Origin: Echinococcus granulosus
Lineage: Eukaryota > Platyhelminthes > Cestoda > Cyclophyllidea > Taeniidae
Reading direction: 5' to 3'
NCBI RefSeq assembly: GCF_000524195.1
Contig: NW_020170473.1
Span: forward strand, 95,292 to 159,291
DNA length: 64,000 bases
Part shown: positions 13,437 to 27,000 of the stretch, piece after piece
Layout: each line of letters opens with the position of its first letter
Position numbering within the stretch: position 1 is the stretch's first letter
The notes under the pieces: model-generated
Told to the model about the DNA's origin: nothing
Databases searched by the model: none
Seen by the model: the letters and a program-made list of their open reading frames with translations, nothing else
Position numbers and translations under genes: made by a program

Positions 13437-16400
13437 TCCCAGACCAACAGTAGCAACTCACGTAACACAATCGAGGCGAGCTTGCAAATGCCGGTATTGA
13501 CTCTCATATATCTATTACCTCAGATAAACAAATTAAAACAACTCACGTAAAATTTGTGGCCATTAAAATGTCTGTTAAAGAGGGGTTCTTAAATCTTTTG
13601 GACATTTGCAAAAATTTTCGTCGGTACGTTGTGGAATTACATGATGCAACAGTCCGCAATCATTTTGGATGGCAAAATAACATAACAAATATTACAAAAT
13701 AGCATTGAATTATAAAGCACACGCAATTCAAAATTTTACATTTTGGCTTTTTTAAAAGGCTCATGGGTTTTTCAACGGAAACGCATTTCAGACTGCTTTC
13801 GGAAATTAAATCAGCATTTATATCAGGGTGTGATGGATGCCCGAATCCACATTTTAGGGGAGAAGCATTCAGGAAACACGAATCGCCTGTCGGATCGGAT
13901 GTAATCTTCTCTCAAGGAAAAAGAGCGCCCTTGAAAGACCAAACTTTGGTAACTGTACTCCACTCATAATGTTGCAGTACGTTGATTCTACCATTCCATT
14001 TTTTTGTAAAGGGCTCAACTTGGGTCTCCACCATAGTGTAGGGCGAGACTCGCAGGTCTCCAATTCCTTGTTCCTGGTGCTCTTAGAACAACCCAGTTGA
14101 TTTAATTTCAGCATATTTATTAGAGAGAAGTGAATCGGGAAAACAGGTACAAAGTTTAGAGAGGGGAGGAATCGCAATTGCTCTCAGGCTTGGGAGACGC
14201 CGACTCTGTCACCAGATTCGAATTGTAACCTTGACTCCTTTCTGGAAGGCACATTAAAACAATATCAGTATTACAATAGTGCCTTCGTAAGGTGAGCTGG
14301 TATCTCAGCCATTTTAGTGGCTCTAAGCCCTATTGTGTTTCTAATGTACGGTCCTAATAGCGCACAGTACTATTTGGTGTACGCCGGTAGTTTGGTGGAA
14401 CTCTCCCTGTCCCTTTGGTCCTTGCACTACCTCGCAATAGTTTGAATCTGTTGAGTAAACTCAATGGAAATAGCATAAGGTAATCGCTGAGTTTTCTTTT
14501 CTGTTTTCAATCGGTTATTCGGCAGCAGTTTAGCAAGTTGGAGTTTACATCCGGAAAACAGGGAGTGGTTCACTGATAATATAAGAAACTAAATCGTATT
14601 TTTAAATAATGTTCCAGCCCAATGATGGTCTGAATTTCGTGCGTCATCCTTGATTTAGTAATTTTATTTGGATTGTGGAACATTTATCGGACTGGTATTT
14701 ATAGTCTACCAAGATTCGTATCTCTAATTTATTAAATTACATATCAGCGATTTTCTTCATTCATTCACGTTCAAATACGATCAGCTTGAAAAGTTCCTTT
14801 ACACAGCTTATTTTGACTTCAGATTCGCGGAATCTTTCCCTAAATTTGTATGACATTTTAGGTTTACGTTTTTCCAAATTAATTAACAAAAACGCATTGA
14901 ATTATTTAGTTTATTTTTATGTTCACGTCCAACATCCAACTCGTCGTTCTATTAGTTCTAACTTCGCCGTCAAAAAAACCAAATTACTGTATATATATTA
15001 AGACCCATAGTGTCATTTGGCTCTTTGGTCTCCCCTGAAGGTGTACTGTTTGATTCCATAGTGAAAGAATAGTTTAATATTCTTAGCACACAGAAGGGTT
15101 GGAGACTACTGGATAGAATAAACAAAACACCCTGACACCGCCCTGGAGGTCGAGACAAGAGGGGTGAGGGTGGATGGGTTACATCACTTGCAGAGGCCGG
15201 GGTTGGGTGAAGGCGACTTGAACGCGCCAATCGAATCCCACATTTATCCAACTGATTTGGAACCACTTCGGAACTGGCAGTACAATCATGTTATCAAATA
15301 ACGTCCGTTTACAATCGGCCGGATTCACCCAAATTATTGAATGTGGCTAACTGAAGGCTCATTGGTTCTCACTAGCGACCAATGCCAGCCATAACATAAA
15401 CCGAAGTCACACAATCGGTCCGTTTCATTGAGGCTTGGGCTGGGTGTGCTTGAGTCTGAACCAATTTCTTAAACTTTTTTGGAAATCTAACTAGATGCTC
15501 ACTGTTTCTTCACCAGAACACTTATACGACAATAATGGGGATCAATATTAGCAAGAAATGGCTGAAACAGGACACTAGTTGTGGGCAGATCAGTCTCAAT
15601 TCCCTGTGATAATTCAATAATTTAGAAATATGTATTTAATTTCGGTATCTTCTAGGAGGTTTAAGTGCCTAATATCCTACGTATAGAGTAGGGCATAGAC
15701 TGTTAGTTGTTAAAGACGATGGCTCAGAGACCGAGCAATATCGGTTAGAGATCTGTTGAATGATGGGACCACACAGCTTTTGTTTAATTCCGCTAATTGT
15801 TTAATACGATGATCTGTAACGTTGTGTTACTATTCAATTTCGAATTGGATTGGCTAGGGATGCGGTCCAAGTTACAGTCATGTACATTTGTGCCTCAAAG
15901 TGATACCAACTTCAGTGCCATTTATTAATGCAGATGTTCAATGCGGTAACTTGTTACTTGGTTGGACGTGTCTTTATCCGGCAGCAATGAAATAGCCCTT
16001 GACCTTGATCAATGTTTGATTCAGTGTTACTATGGTGAAATATACACCCAGTTTTAAATTTAACATTCAAAGCTCAGCTTGCATACTTTGTCCGAAAATG
16101 CAAATAAGTGATATAAAAATTCTGCCAAATTTAAATAGCGATCAGGCTTCAGAAAATCATAATTATCCCCATTCTTCATCTGGCATGTTTCAAATTCAAC
16201 TGCTCCACCTGCGACACGATCTGGCACAATCACAGGTATTATTTAAGTGACGATAGCAGCGAGAGGGGGGAAAGAGACGCGACCACCGCAAAGCACATCA
16301 AAGTGGGCAATCATTAACTGACATATTAATCAACTGTTTTTGGGAGGGGCGACTATTATTCATTTAAGAAGTTTTAGTTCAAAGTATTGCAAATGTGGAG

Positions 16401-18013
16401 TCATCACGTCCCATGTATATTAAAGTCTCTCAGGGAGAATTAGTCGTTTCCGAAACGCACTTTTACTTTAGCTGCTGACTTGATGTCCTCAACCGTCTGT
16501 TGGGTCGGTCTATTGTCACTGCCATATATTTACTAAATTTGTGTGTTTACACGATTGTGCCGGAGTGATCCTGTCCATTCAAGCTGCCGAGTTGAGGTCA
16601 ACACTCTGATTGGGACAAGTTAGTGGGCTAACAATATGTTTCAACTAGCTCGTTGGGAGGAGGGTAGTTAGCACCATTTCTTTTTAGGAAAAAAACCCAC
16701 TATCGTGGTTTTCGATACACAGATTGATATGCATACAGAAAATATTGTCTGAAGATGCATTGCCCAAGGTTCAATGACAAATTCACAAGTCACCTCCAAG
16801 ACATCTGTTCAAGATATCTGGTGATGTTGTTATTTTCATCCTTTGATAAAAAAGGATAGTATATGGGATTGAAGGCTTCTACTAGCTTCCTGTAGATCGG
16901 CGCATGCCCACTGAGAATAAGCCATCGTGAACGTGTCAACACTTGTGTTTTTTTCCATCTGTAATATCAGAAGACAATTGTTTTAATGACTCCATCATTG
17001 CGTGACATTTTATGATTAAACTTTGCATTTATGAACGGATAAATAAGTATGGACAACGTTCTGCTGCCGTCTGCTTCGATGTTGGTCGTAAGAGGATCGT
17101 AGAGCGTCACCGTTTCATAAGCCACCGCAAAAACTTGAACATGTATTCTTTTCATTTAGCTAAATGAGCGTGGAAATTCCATACAGTTTTTTTTCTGTAG
17201 CGCCGTGTTCCACATTGAGCGCCCTTCTTCAATGGTTTTGCTTGAATTACCAGAGAGCTACAGCACTAAAGGTAGTGTAATATTAGATCCCCTCACAATT
17301 ATCTCCACTTTATATATCAGAGATTGCACACCCCTCTAGGTATGTAGGACTCAAATTCCGAAGTGGTTTAGTGGACTGCATTAGCGAGAAGAAAGTTGCC
17401 TAGAAGCAACAGGTCACACGGTTCCTGATTGATTTGTTTATAGTTTGTAAAACATAATTTCTGTTAACCGTAGCATAAACTTCTATTTATTTAAAATGGA
17501 AGTTTGCTGTTTTTAATATCAGATTGGTCAGTGGGGGAAATCAATGAGAGTCCAGATTGAGACATGATCTAGAGTGCCCTTATCGCCAACTTCCATGCAA
17601 AAACTTCTGGAACGCTAAAGATGGGAATATTGGACTGTTTTTGTATATATCTCCACTAATTTTAGTTAGTGAAGGCGCCTATAGTAGTTTGAACCACAAT
17701 AATGTGGAACTCTTGGAGTGCTAGAGAGTTCCAAATTGGGATCAGTGCGCAAATATTTGTGTCCCTCGTTCTTTATCATCCCTAAAAATGTAGTAGAGCA
17801 AATTAATTTGGAATGTTTTGTAACGTCACTGTCATCAACGAAGACATTTAAAGGTTATGTAGTTCTGGGTCGAACTTTATTATCAACTGGTAAAGAGTGC
17901 AGGTAGGCTGTCAACGAAAATGTCACGGACAAAGCGCTATGACATTAAGATAGTGATCAATAAAAACCTGGTGGAAAATGTATTAGAGCAATCATCTTAT
18001 CTTGCCGTCAAGA
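13437..18013. other. Intergenic region between divergent ATPase and zinc-finger genes
   Basis: The ATPase (minus) and the zinc-finger gene (plus) point away from each other here, so promoters or 5' UTR exons of both may lie in this stretch. I see no clear TATA box or initiator that I would defend. It holds one copy of a dispersed repeat (14149-14252) and an open frame with a CxxC...HxxH pattern (16032-16250), which is reported among the findings. The remainder is AT-rich and featureless by eye. Confidence 0.5.
14149..14252 (-). repeat. Dispersed repeat family C, copy 1
   Basis: The reverse complement of this stretch aligns over about 100 bp with 52521-52623 on the plus strand. Both share a core ATTCGAATCTGGTGACAG, a CCTTCC...AAGGAG block before it, a GTCTCCC block, and a CTAAACTT-GTAC end. 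The core loosely resembles a pol III B box (GGTTCGANTCC), so a tRNA-derived SINE is possible. I cannot see a matching A box, so that reading is weak. Confidence 0.6.
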
Positions 18014-18041
18014 CGTGCGCAAGAGGGGTAGCACGGAGGCG

Positions 18042-21000
18042 ATGACCACCCGACGTCACCTCAAACCGAGCGTGTCGGGGAGCTACGGGGAAGATGAGGT
18101 GGGCGCCGGTGGATTGAGTGGGTTTTCGGAGCCCTCGAGTCCACAGATGGTGGAGGCCATGGTACCACCAACACCTCTCAACTCCGTTGTCGTCACTGAT
18201 ACCGTTCTCGCACACCTCATCTCCATCAACGCGTCACCCCAGACCATCCGCCGACTTCTTGAGGGCGCGGTAAGGGAATTCCATGTTTTTCGTGTCCCTT
18301 ACCTTTTCACGAGCAAATGCATAGGGAAAAAGGTGTTAAAAGTGGTTAAGTAGATGACAGTAAACTTGGTGTTAAAGAAATTTAGGAAGAAAAAAAAGAA
18401 TTTTAATTTTACTGAAATAAAGCTAGTAGGTAACTAAAAATAGTATTTTAAAAAATGGTTTTCCGCCTTGTAAAACAACTTATCAGCAGATGATGGCCAA
18501 ACTTGGTGGTTTAAAGGGGGTAGTATCCGATGGGTAGTCCAAGTCCTCCCTAAGACCGTAATGTCATGAATGTCACTGGATAGAACTCTAGTACATACAT
18601 AGAAAGTCTCATTAACTGTTGACATAAGTGATAAGAGCGGAGTACCATGCCTTCAAGATGTTGACCAAAACCCACGGAGATTGGAGTCCGCACAACTGGA
18701 TAAGTGGCTGAAACAAACTCTTGTCTGTTACGCATTTGGTAAGTGTATGAACAAGCATTTCAATCTGCATCCCGCAGGTGGCCGAGGTGACGAATGGGAT
18801 GGAAGAGGAGCAGAGAAAACCGTGGCCTAAGACCGAACCGAACGACATTTAACCTCATTACCAGCAACTCCAAGCCCCATTAATTTCAAGTATTCACTAA
18901 ATATTACTGATTTGGCGGCATTAAACACCTAACACAGCATGTGTTTCAGTTCTACTTTTAATGACCCAGTGGAGATGTCTGTTTAAAATGCCGTCTAGAT
19001 TAAGCGTAACACAGACCTTTGAAACGACGTATTTTCGAAACCGCAAGCGGGAAGGAGGCTTGATGAGGCAAAAGATTTTTGTGGGTGAGTAGTCAGTATT
19101 TACCAAAAAGAATCCCATGGTTGTGGGTTTCTCGTTTGCTGCGGAAGTCCTTACTGCAGACTAAGGTTGGAGGACACATAATATCTAACTACTTTGTCAC
19201 CACTAGTGATATCCAATGAACGATTTTACTAGGATTCACAATGTCAACAACCAAGTCCGTTTGACCAGTCAAAAGCTTTCAGGAAATGTACGAAGCCGGG
19301 TCACCTGACAAATACCTTTAGCACAAATCTTTTGAATCCTAAAAAAAGAGGAGCTTTTGATTTATTTAACAGTAGCGACCCTTAACAGAAGGATTGAGAA
19401 TAATGTCTGCCTTCAGAAATTACCCCAGTCCTATGGTCTGCAGGAAACCTATTAATAACTGAAGTGACACTGGCCTTGGCTGTGAACCATTTGGAAAAGT
19501 TCCTTAGGGAGCTACCTACGCACCCATATGAAGATGCTAATAACGTGAACACGCGACACCTTCTCTACCTCTCTACAAGCTGGATAGGACCCACGTAGAT
19601 AAGGCGAAGCGGCACTGAAGCGAGAACAAATTAGAAGGGATGAATACACGCAAAACCTAGGCCCAACAAAATTTTTTAAAGCCCTATCACATATTAAATG
19701 TAATACGATGGTGGTTTGTCCTTCGGTATTGGTGAGGCGCTACTTCTGGACTTTTGAATTTGCCTTCTTGCGCCTCGGTGGGTGAGCTGGCCTTTGGGCG
19801 GTGCCAGTAGCCCAAACACCTTCTCTGTGCCAAATGCATACATTCTGCCCTAGTATCTTGTCTTCTTTCATCTTCAGGGAAGTCTCGGGGGGCTACATAA
19901 ATANNNNNNNNNNNNNNNNNNNNNNNNNNNNNNNNNNNNNNNNNNNNNNNNNNNNNNNNNNNNNNNNNNNNNNNNNNNNNNNNNNNNNNNNNNNNNNNNN
20001 NNNAAATGGCCTTTAGAGATTTTTTCGACGACCCTTGTGTCCTCCGCACAATTTACAGAATTTGCCAGGAGTGTTGGTGCACGAAGTGGCTTACTTTCAA
20101 AACCAAATAAATTTGAGTTAAATTCGTTACGGTTTTTGGAATCCAATTCCTAGAAAGTAAATTTTGTCGATACTATTAATGTATGTCTGTTCATAATTAT
20201 CTTGGCATGTTGGAAAGTATAACGCAGTCAGTAGTGCAACTGCATTAAATAAATTTCATTTAACAACGTAAAAAAAAGTCAGGCTTAATTATTAGAAAAG
20301 GCTCTGTGTTATGTTCTAAATCATGGTTTGAATTCATTGAGCAGAGCGCGCTTATTGGAAAAGTGTGCTCCAGTAACATATTAACGTGCGTTCGTATTTT
20401 TGGATTGCTTGACAATTCGTTTCTCTTGTAGCCAAATGCCTTCCTAATTTTGTGTAGATGAGTTCAAGGGATGCTATTAAAGGCAAAAGGTCTACTAACA
20501 TCCTGTTGTCAGATATTAAAAAGGAGCCTGATTATTTGTCAACACAGCCGAACGTTCCTTACCCCCGGGCATCATTTGCATCATCCTCCCGCGTAAGGAG
20601 TTGTTTGTTTATCTAAATAGTGTACACACATCTTGTATCTTCGTTGCCACATAGAGTTTTTGCATCAACTATGCCCCTCTTATTTTGCTTATACTTTGAC
20701 AATCTGAACAAGCTGAGTGCATTTTTAGATGTATTTATGTTTTATATTCCCAGCAGGGACGTTATTTGATGCCCTTTCTGACTACCTATACATTTGAACA
20801 CAGGTTTATTTATTGTGAATGCTCATTTGCACTCTGCGTGCATGGTATTTCCGCTAAAAGTTGGATTTATGTTTAATATCATTGTTTTCAGACTGCTGTG
20901 TCATCTGACCATGTCGCATCAGTAATGAGTAATTCATAAAATGCACATAGAACCTACTTGAATGACATGGGCAATTATTCTGTGAATTCCCTTGTTTCCT

Positions 21001-24000
21001 AATGTTTGTTAAGACCTTTGTCTTTGTCAACCCTTGAACCTCAGTGACAACATGCTTTGGTTTTCATTTACATCACATGATCTAAAATGAGTCGCTTTTT
21101 GTTAGAATATTGTCATTTTAACGCAAACCCAAGCCTGGAGACTATCGAAAGGAAGGCAACAGTTTATCAAAATATTCGCTCGTCATGTCGTTCTCACCCC
21201 ACTTATTTTTTGGATCTAAAGAAATAGATTCCCATCTTTCATACGAAAAAAGGGTGGTGAGCCCCCTTTTTAGATCACACGAAATCGTTGACTCCATAGT
21301 TGTCGCAATTGGCATACAATTTGCTAGATCAGAATAGTCGATCAACCTTTTACCTTGTCTTAATCATGTTTTACTTAAATTTATAAAGTACGCATTTTGT
21401 TAATCATTCTGGTTGTGGTCTCGGGGCCCTGCCTACCTAGCTTTGTGCTTCAAGTCGGAATACACACTTCCATTTTTGTAGTCACTCGTTTGTATGATTA
21501 CACCTCATAGTTCTGAAAATGCGCAGCACTGGTGGTTTGTGAGCACAGCCATATCGTGCTTACTCCATCCTAATTCTTTTACGATGATTCGAGGGACGCG
21601 AGTCTGGTGATAGTACTGTCCCTGCTCTTTATAGTGGGCTTGATGGACTACGCTTCCCAACCCTTTAATGTCGTCGCTACTAACGTTCACGTAGATACTA
21701 CTTCGGTAAGTGCCACTTCATTTTAAAGGCAAATACTTCGACATATGATTCAATACAGGGGTTTTGTTGAACTTTGCAGCTTCGTGCAGTCACTTGCACA
21801 CTGTTGATTTACACTTCACCTACTGGATGTCATATAATGAGCACTTCAGCTGTCGTCACCCCTGGCAGGTGCGGCTGTCATACTGACTGCTGTGCTAACG
21901 GTCTTGTTCGAGCTTGCACCTTAATCCACGCCTTCCCCCCCCCTGCACTTTCTGAACGTTAGCAGTAGTCTGCCTACTTTCTAGGACTCAGATAGTTATA
22001 GGTGCGTTCGCGTTCATATGCGTATCAACAAAAACTGCTTTTTTACCTGACCTTTTCGTATAGAGACTATGAACTTCAGTACTTTTACTTTTGAAACACC
22101 CAGATGGTTATTGTCGTTGGTCGAGTTCACAAAAAGGCTCTTCAAGTGGACATTCATGTACCACAACTCACTACTGCGTGTATGATCAGCGGGTTTATTG
22201 CCGAGAGACAAAAATTCAGAGAATTGTCGGAGGTTTAACAGTGGAGAGTACCAGTAGTGAAAGTAATAAAATTACATGCGAGTAGACTGTATCTTTATTG
22301 ATCTTGCTGGATACCCTTTGTCTCTGACTCCCTGAACGTAGCTCAAAGTTCGAGAAATGCCGACTTTGCATGTCACATCTAAGGCGAGGCAATGATAATG
22401 GGAGAAGTTAACCATTTTGACCAAGATACCATGCCCATTTATTTCTAATTTTTGTTTTGGCTACAGACGAACTGAATCGCATGAATTCATACTGTTTTGG
22501 TTCTGGGAGATTTGGGGAGCCGTGGCCTTATCATTCGTAATAACCACCATTGCGCGCAGGCTGCCGCATATTTCCGCGCTTTTACTTTTTTAACTGTTTA
22601 ACGTCATAAATATCTTACACTGGATGGTGTTTTATTCTCAGACTTGCTTCTCGAAGTTCTAAATTTTACGTGCTTCCCAGTGACGCGAAGCGCGTTCAAG
22701 TTAAGCCGGGGCTTTTGAGTTTATCTGCTAAAGTGAAGGAAAGGTTTCATTTAGTGTAAACCACATTGATATTTTGACAGTTTTTACCTGCACAACCACT
22801 TAACCAGTGCATGGAAAGCGGCTTTTGCCTAACAAGATTTACCATTGCGGCTGAACTGCTCTGGGACAGTCTGGTTGTTAGTATGGGCAAACTTTTTGAC
22901 ATTTAAACTGTTCGTAAATGATTGTATTGCGCTCACCAGTCCCATGGGGCAAGTTATATATCGATCAGGGGTCCAGGGTGGGTCGGGCATTCTCTCTCCC
23001 TACTGACTGTTCAAAGGAACGACTGCAATAGTGGTTGGCTGGGAACGTGTCACTACGGCCAGGGTCGTCAATGACGATTGGATATCCCTCTTTGAAGCTT
23101 TAGCATCATTTGAATGTTTTTGTGCCTATTGCACGCGCTACTACTGTTACCCGTCATCTTGACGCTGTCTGGGCTAGGACTGGCCCACGTATGGCGTGTA
23201 ATAGAACACACTTGCCAGTACCATCTCAAATCAGCCTCATATTTGGTGGAACCTTACCAACTTAAGTGATGTACCCCCTTTTCATCAATGCTTGTCTGCA
23301 GACTTTTAAGGTGTCAGTAAGATGAGCTGCGATCCTAGCACAGCTAGTTGCCCGTGGGCTTGTCGTTATTTTAGCATTTCGGTGTGTTGTGTGTGGTCGT
23401 TTCCGTAGGCTAGCTTACGCATATACGCGTAGACAGTCCCACACAGTGGATCTAGCCCTCCACGCCTCATGGTCATTGCATATGGCTGGGTAGATAAACG
23501 ACTTCTCATCTGTTATTTATTATTTTTTGCATAGCCAGTTAGTTCATTCCAATCACATGATCTCGTGCAGTGGAAATTCTCATAATCCACATTGCTTTAA
23601 TAACTCCTTCACAGTTTTCACCGGTTTGTATGTCTCGCCAAATCTTTCGCCTTGACACTTAATTCATCGATTCACTATGGAGGAATCCTGATTTTTAACC
23701 GTGTTAACGGATTGGCTCCACCGTTATCGAAGTAGCAACTGCATCAGGGGTCGGCTAAACACGGCTTTTGCCACGTGCTTTCATCAAGGCACCATTTGAT
23801 AATTTTGTTGAAACAGTAATGCGTTCGAAACCGCTCTGAAGATAAGTCACGAAAGCAGCTGCTTTTAACATACAGGGCTTAAAAAACTAGAACTAGTTTT
23901 AGGCAGAAATTACTTTCACAGAAGGAGTTCTGCGTAAAAACTTGAGAGTACTGGACACTCTCTGGAATAGCATCAGATTTCTGCCTCAGTACCTCAGCAT

Positions 24001-27000
24001 ACTTGTCGTCCCAAGCATTTCTCTTCAAGAAGGTTGTTTTGAGTAAAAAGGCAAGTTCTGCTATTAATTTTGGTGAACGTTTAATCGAGAAAGATTTGTT
24101 AAAAGAAATTTTTATTGATAGAAGAGGACCGAACCTTACAGCTACTCATATTAGTTTGAAGGGAAGTGGCGCTGTCAGCATTTGGTTTTTCAATTAACTG
24201 ACTTCCAAAAGAAGCATTTTTTGTTGATAGACACTTGTTTGAAGGGGGGTGAATTTAAGGTGGGCCATGTGGTATATGGTGGAAGGGATTGCAGCTCTTA
24301 CAAATACATTGCTTGGACCTGTCAAAAGGCACTTTTCGGCTGTGAGTTTAAATCTCACCATTTTTTGGATTCCACTACAGTGCATTACGTTTTTAGCATG
24401 GATTCTCACAGTCAAGTAACTTCAATATTTGAGTGCTTGTCAGCCGATTCTTTTTCTTGGATTAATACTGTCAAATCAACGGGTAGAATACATGTTTTTC
24501 AGTTTGTTGTAAGGGTTTATCCCGCTGTAAGGATACGTTTACTATTTCAATATAGAAAGTGGAAACAGTCTGTTTGGTGCAATATTGGATGACTTATGCG
24601 GTTATTTTCTTTTAAGGGCACAAGATAAGCCATTGAATGGCTTTATGCTCTTGTGAAGAAAAAAGATCTTGGGACCGCTAACAATGGGAACCTACACTTT
24701 GCAACTTTCTTCTTTTGTAAAACTGAAATTTAGGAGGCATCGCACGTTCCTCATGTATCTGCGCCCGCTTCTGCCTCCACCTCGGTGGTGGTGGCTGGGG
24801 ACTCCCAATATTCGACTGCCACCAACTCCACTACTGCTAACCTCAGTGCCAGTCTCTTCGAGTCCCCGTCCAACCTCCTCCAGCAGCTGCGCACTAAATC
24901 CATGCCGGAAATGAGCTCTGTGCTAAGAGTATGCATCCAACTCTCACTCCCCTTTTCCATTGTTCAAAATAAGTAGTATAATTAGCGTTTTTTTTCTGAT
25001 AGGAGAAAAGTGCCGAAGTGTGTCGTTTCTATTTGAGAAGATGAGCCTTTTAAACACTACCTAATTTTAGTGCGCAATTTTTTTAGTTATTAAAGCCTTC
25101 CTTTGCTTTACTTCTACTCTACAGGATATGAGTCTAAGTTAAACGGTAAATTCTAGTCGAGCGGAGTATTACACGTGCAGATGACAGATCTTACGAATGA
25201 TCAAACTCAAGTGATCCGTAAATTTACACTCTCGGTGTCAGGGTCTCAGAAGAATATCTAGGGTTGGAGTTTAACTGTTTTACCAAGAAAATAATTATTG
25301 GCAACTTTCGTAGAATGTATCTATGAAATTTTAAATCGCTGAACTGAGCTATCCTACTGGCCGGGACGCATGCGTGACATTGAGTTATAGATGCAACCCA
25401 GTTATCGCAGGTTGATTAATGCACTGCCGGATTCAGGCAAGGAATCGGTGCGTGAAACATACGTGACGGTGGTTGTGAAAATATTTAAGTGTTTATTTAA
25501 TTGATTATTGGACAAAAGCCCACCTATTTTTTGTGGTGCGAGTCAACGTGCACAAATGGCAAAGTTTGGGGCCAACGTTATCGACGGCACGTGCATTTAC
25601 GCGCACGTATTAGTGCTCGGCTGTGTACAAATACCCAGTTTGACTTCCATCTTTTACTGTTTGAAATAGGTTGAGAGTTGATCCAGTTAGAACAATAAAA
25701 GTTGGTGATGCCGAAGAAATCGGGATTCTATCAATTATTTGTGCTTTCTATGCTTCGACTGTGTGTAAAGAAACCTGACATTGACCACAAATTGTAACTA
25801 GAGTACATTGCTTCCATTGAAAGCACTTAAAGGTAGCAAATTCGCATTTCAAGGTAGTGAATATTGATGGTCTGATGAAATAATATCTCCAGACAATGGA
25901 GACTACATGAACCTGCCCAAAGCCCGCGAACTTGTTTCCTGTAGCTAGGAGGCTTTGGTTGAACTTTTGCAACAGGCTTGATACCTTTCGCCGAAACATA
26001 CGTATTTATAAATTTATATTTTCCATTCTTCTTGCATAGCTTGACCCCTTCGTACTTCTGGACAGGGACGACCAGGCTGCAGCGGAAGTGCAGAAGGTGA
26101 GCCACTTCAACCCTTAGGAAGGAGGTTTATGTCAGGCTTATGGACATTTCCTATGTGCTTGTTTCCACAAGCACCCATCGACTTGGTGAGCAAATGGAAA
26201 TACACGAACCGCTTAAAAAGGATCGATTCGTTCCATTTGAGTATGCTTACTAAATATGATGCTGCACCTCTGAATAGTGCCTTTAGGTACAAATTCTCCT
26301 CCAAAAAATGGTCACGGATGTGGAAGCATTAATATTAAAACGACAAAGTATTTGACTGATACGTTTTCTGGCCACGTGCACTTTATTTCACCAGACAAAG
26401 ATTCTTTCATCCCTCATCACTCTCAACGCACTCCAGAGCCTCAATCTCATCTCCGGTTTGCCATAGTTCTGGCTCATTTGTTCCAGCGTTGGTTGCCAGC
26501 ACAGTGCGTCATTTCTTTCAAGCTTACTTATGATTGCTAGAAGAGAAGTGATTGTTGATCCAAATGAAAAGTACCGTACCTGAATTCCATTACGTCATTT
26601 CAAGTACTGATAAGTGAACGAGTTCATCTATAATAGACCCATCCACACCGACTGCGACTTTTTGTGCTGTCTCAGCAACATGTCCCTACACTGTCAGCAA
26701 TCTAATTACTGAAGCCCATTCTTCGTTCTCGCGCTACTCAGTTTTGGGTACTAGACATCCGCTACTTCAACGCAGCCAATGATGAAGCCATATGACTCTA
26801 CTCCAATTGTGTCGTTGCGATACCCCTGAGGTATCAGATGCGATTAGGCAAAGACGCTTCGTATTTTTCACTGGGTAGTCATGTAAAAGATTGTTGTGTT
26901 ATCTAAGGTTATTCTTCTGTGTGTCTTACTACCCTGTTTAGTCCCTCGTGACCCTTCCACGTACGTTCAAATTGAAATCCAATTTTGACTTTTCAAAATG

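Noticed and set aside
19687..20146. Open frames running through the N gap
   Set aside because: They exist only because N translates as X; the real part is repeat sequence.
24182..24592. 136-codon plus-strand frame with several Cys and His residues
   Set aside because: No C-x2-C to H-x3-H spacing, AT-rich codons, and it does not fit between exons 18042-18269 and 24734-24928, which already join in phase.
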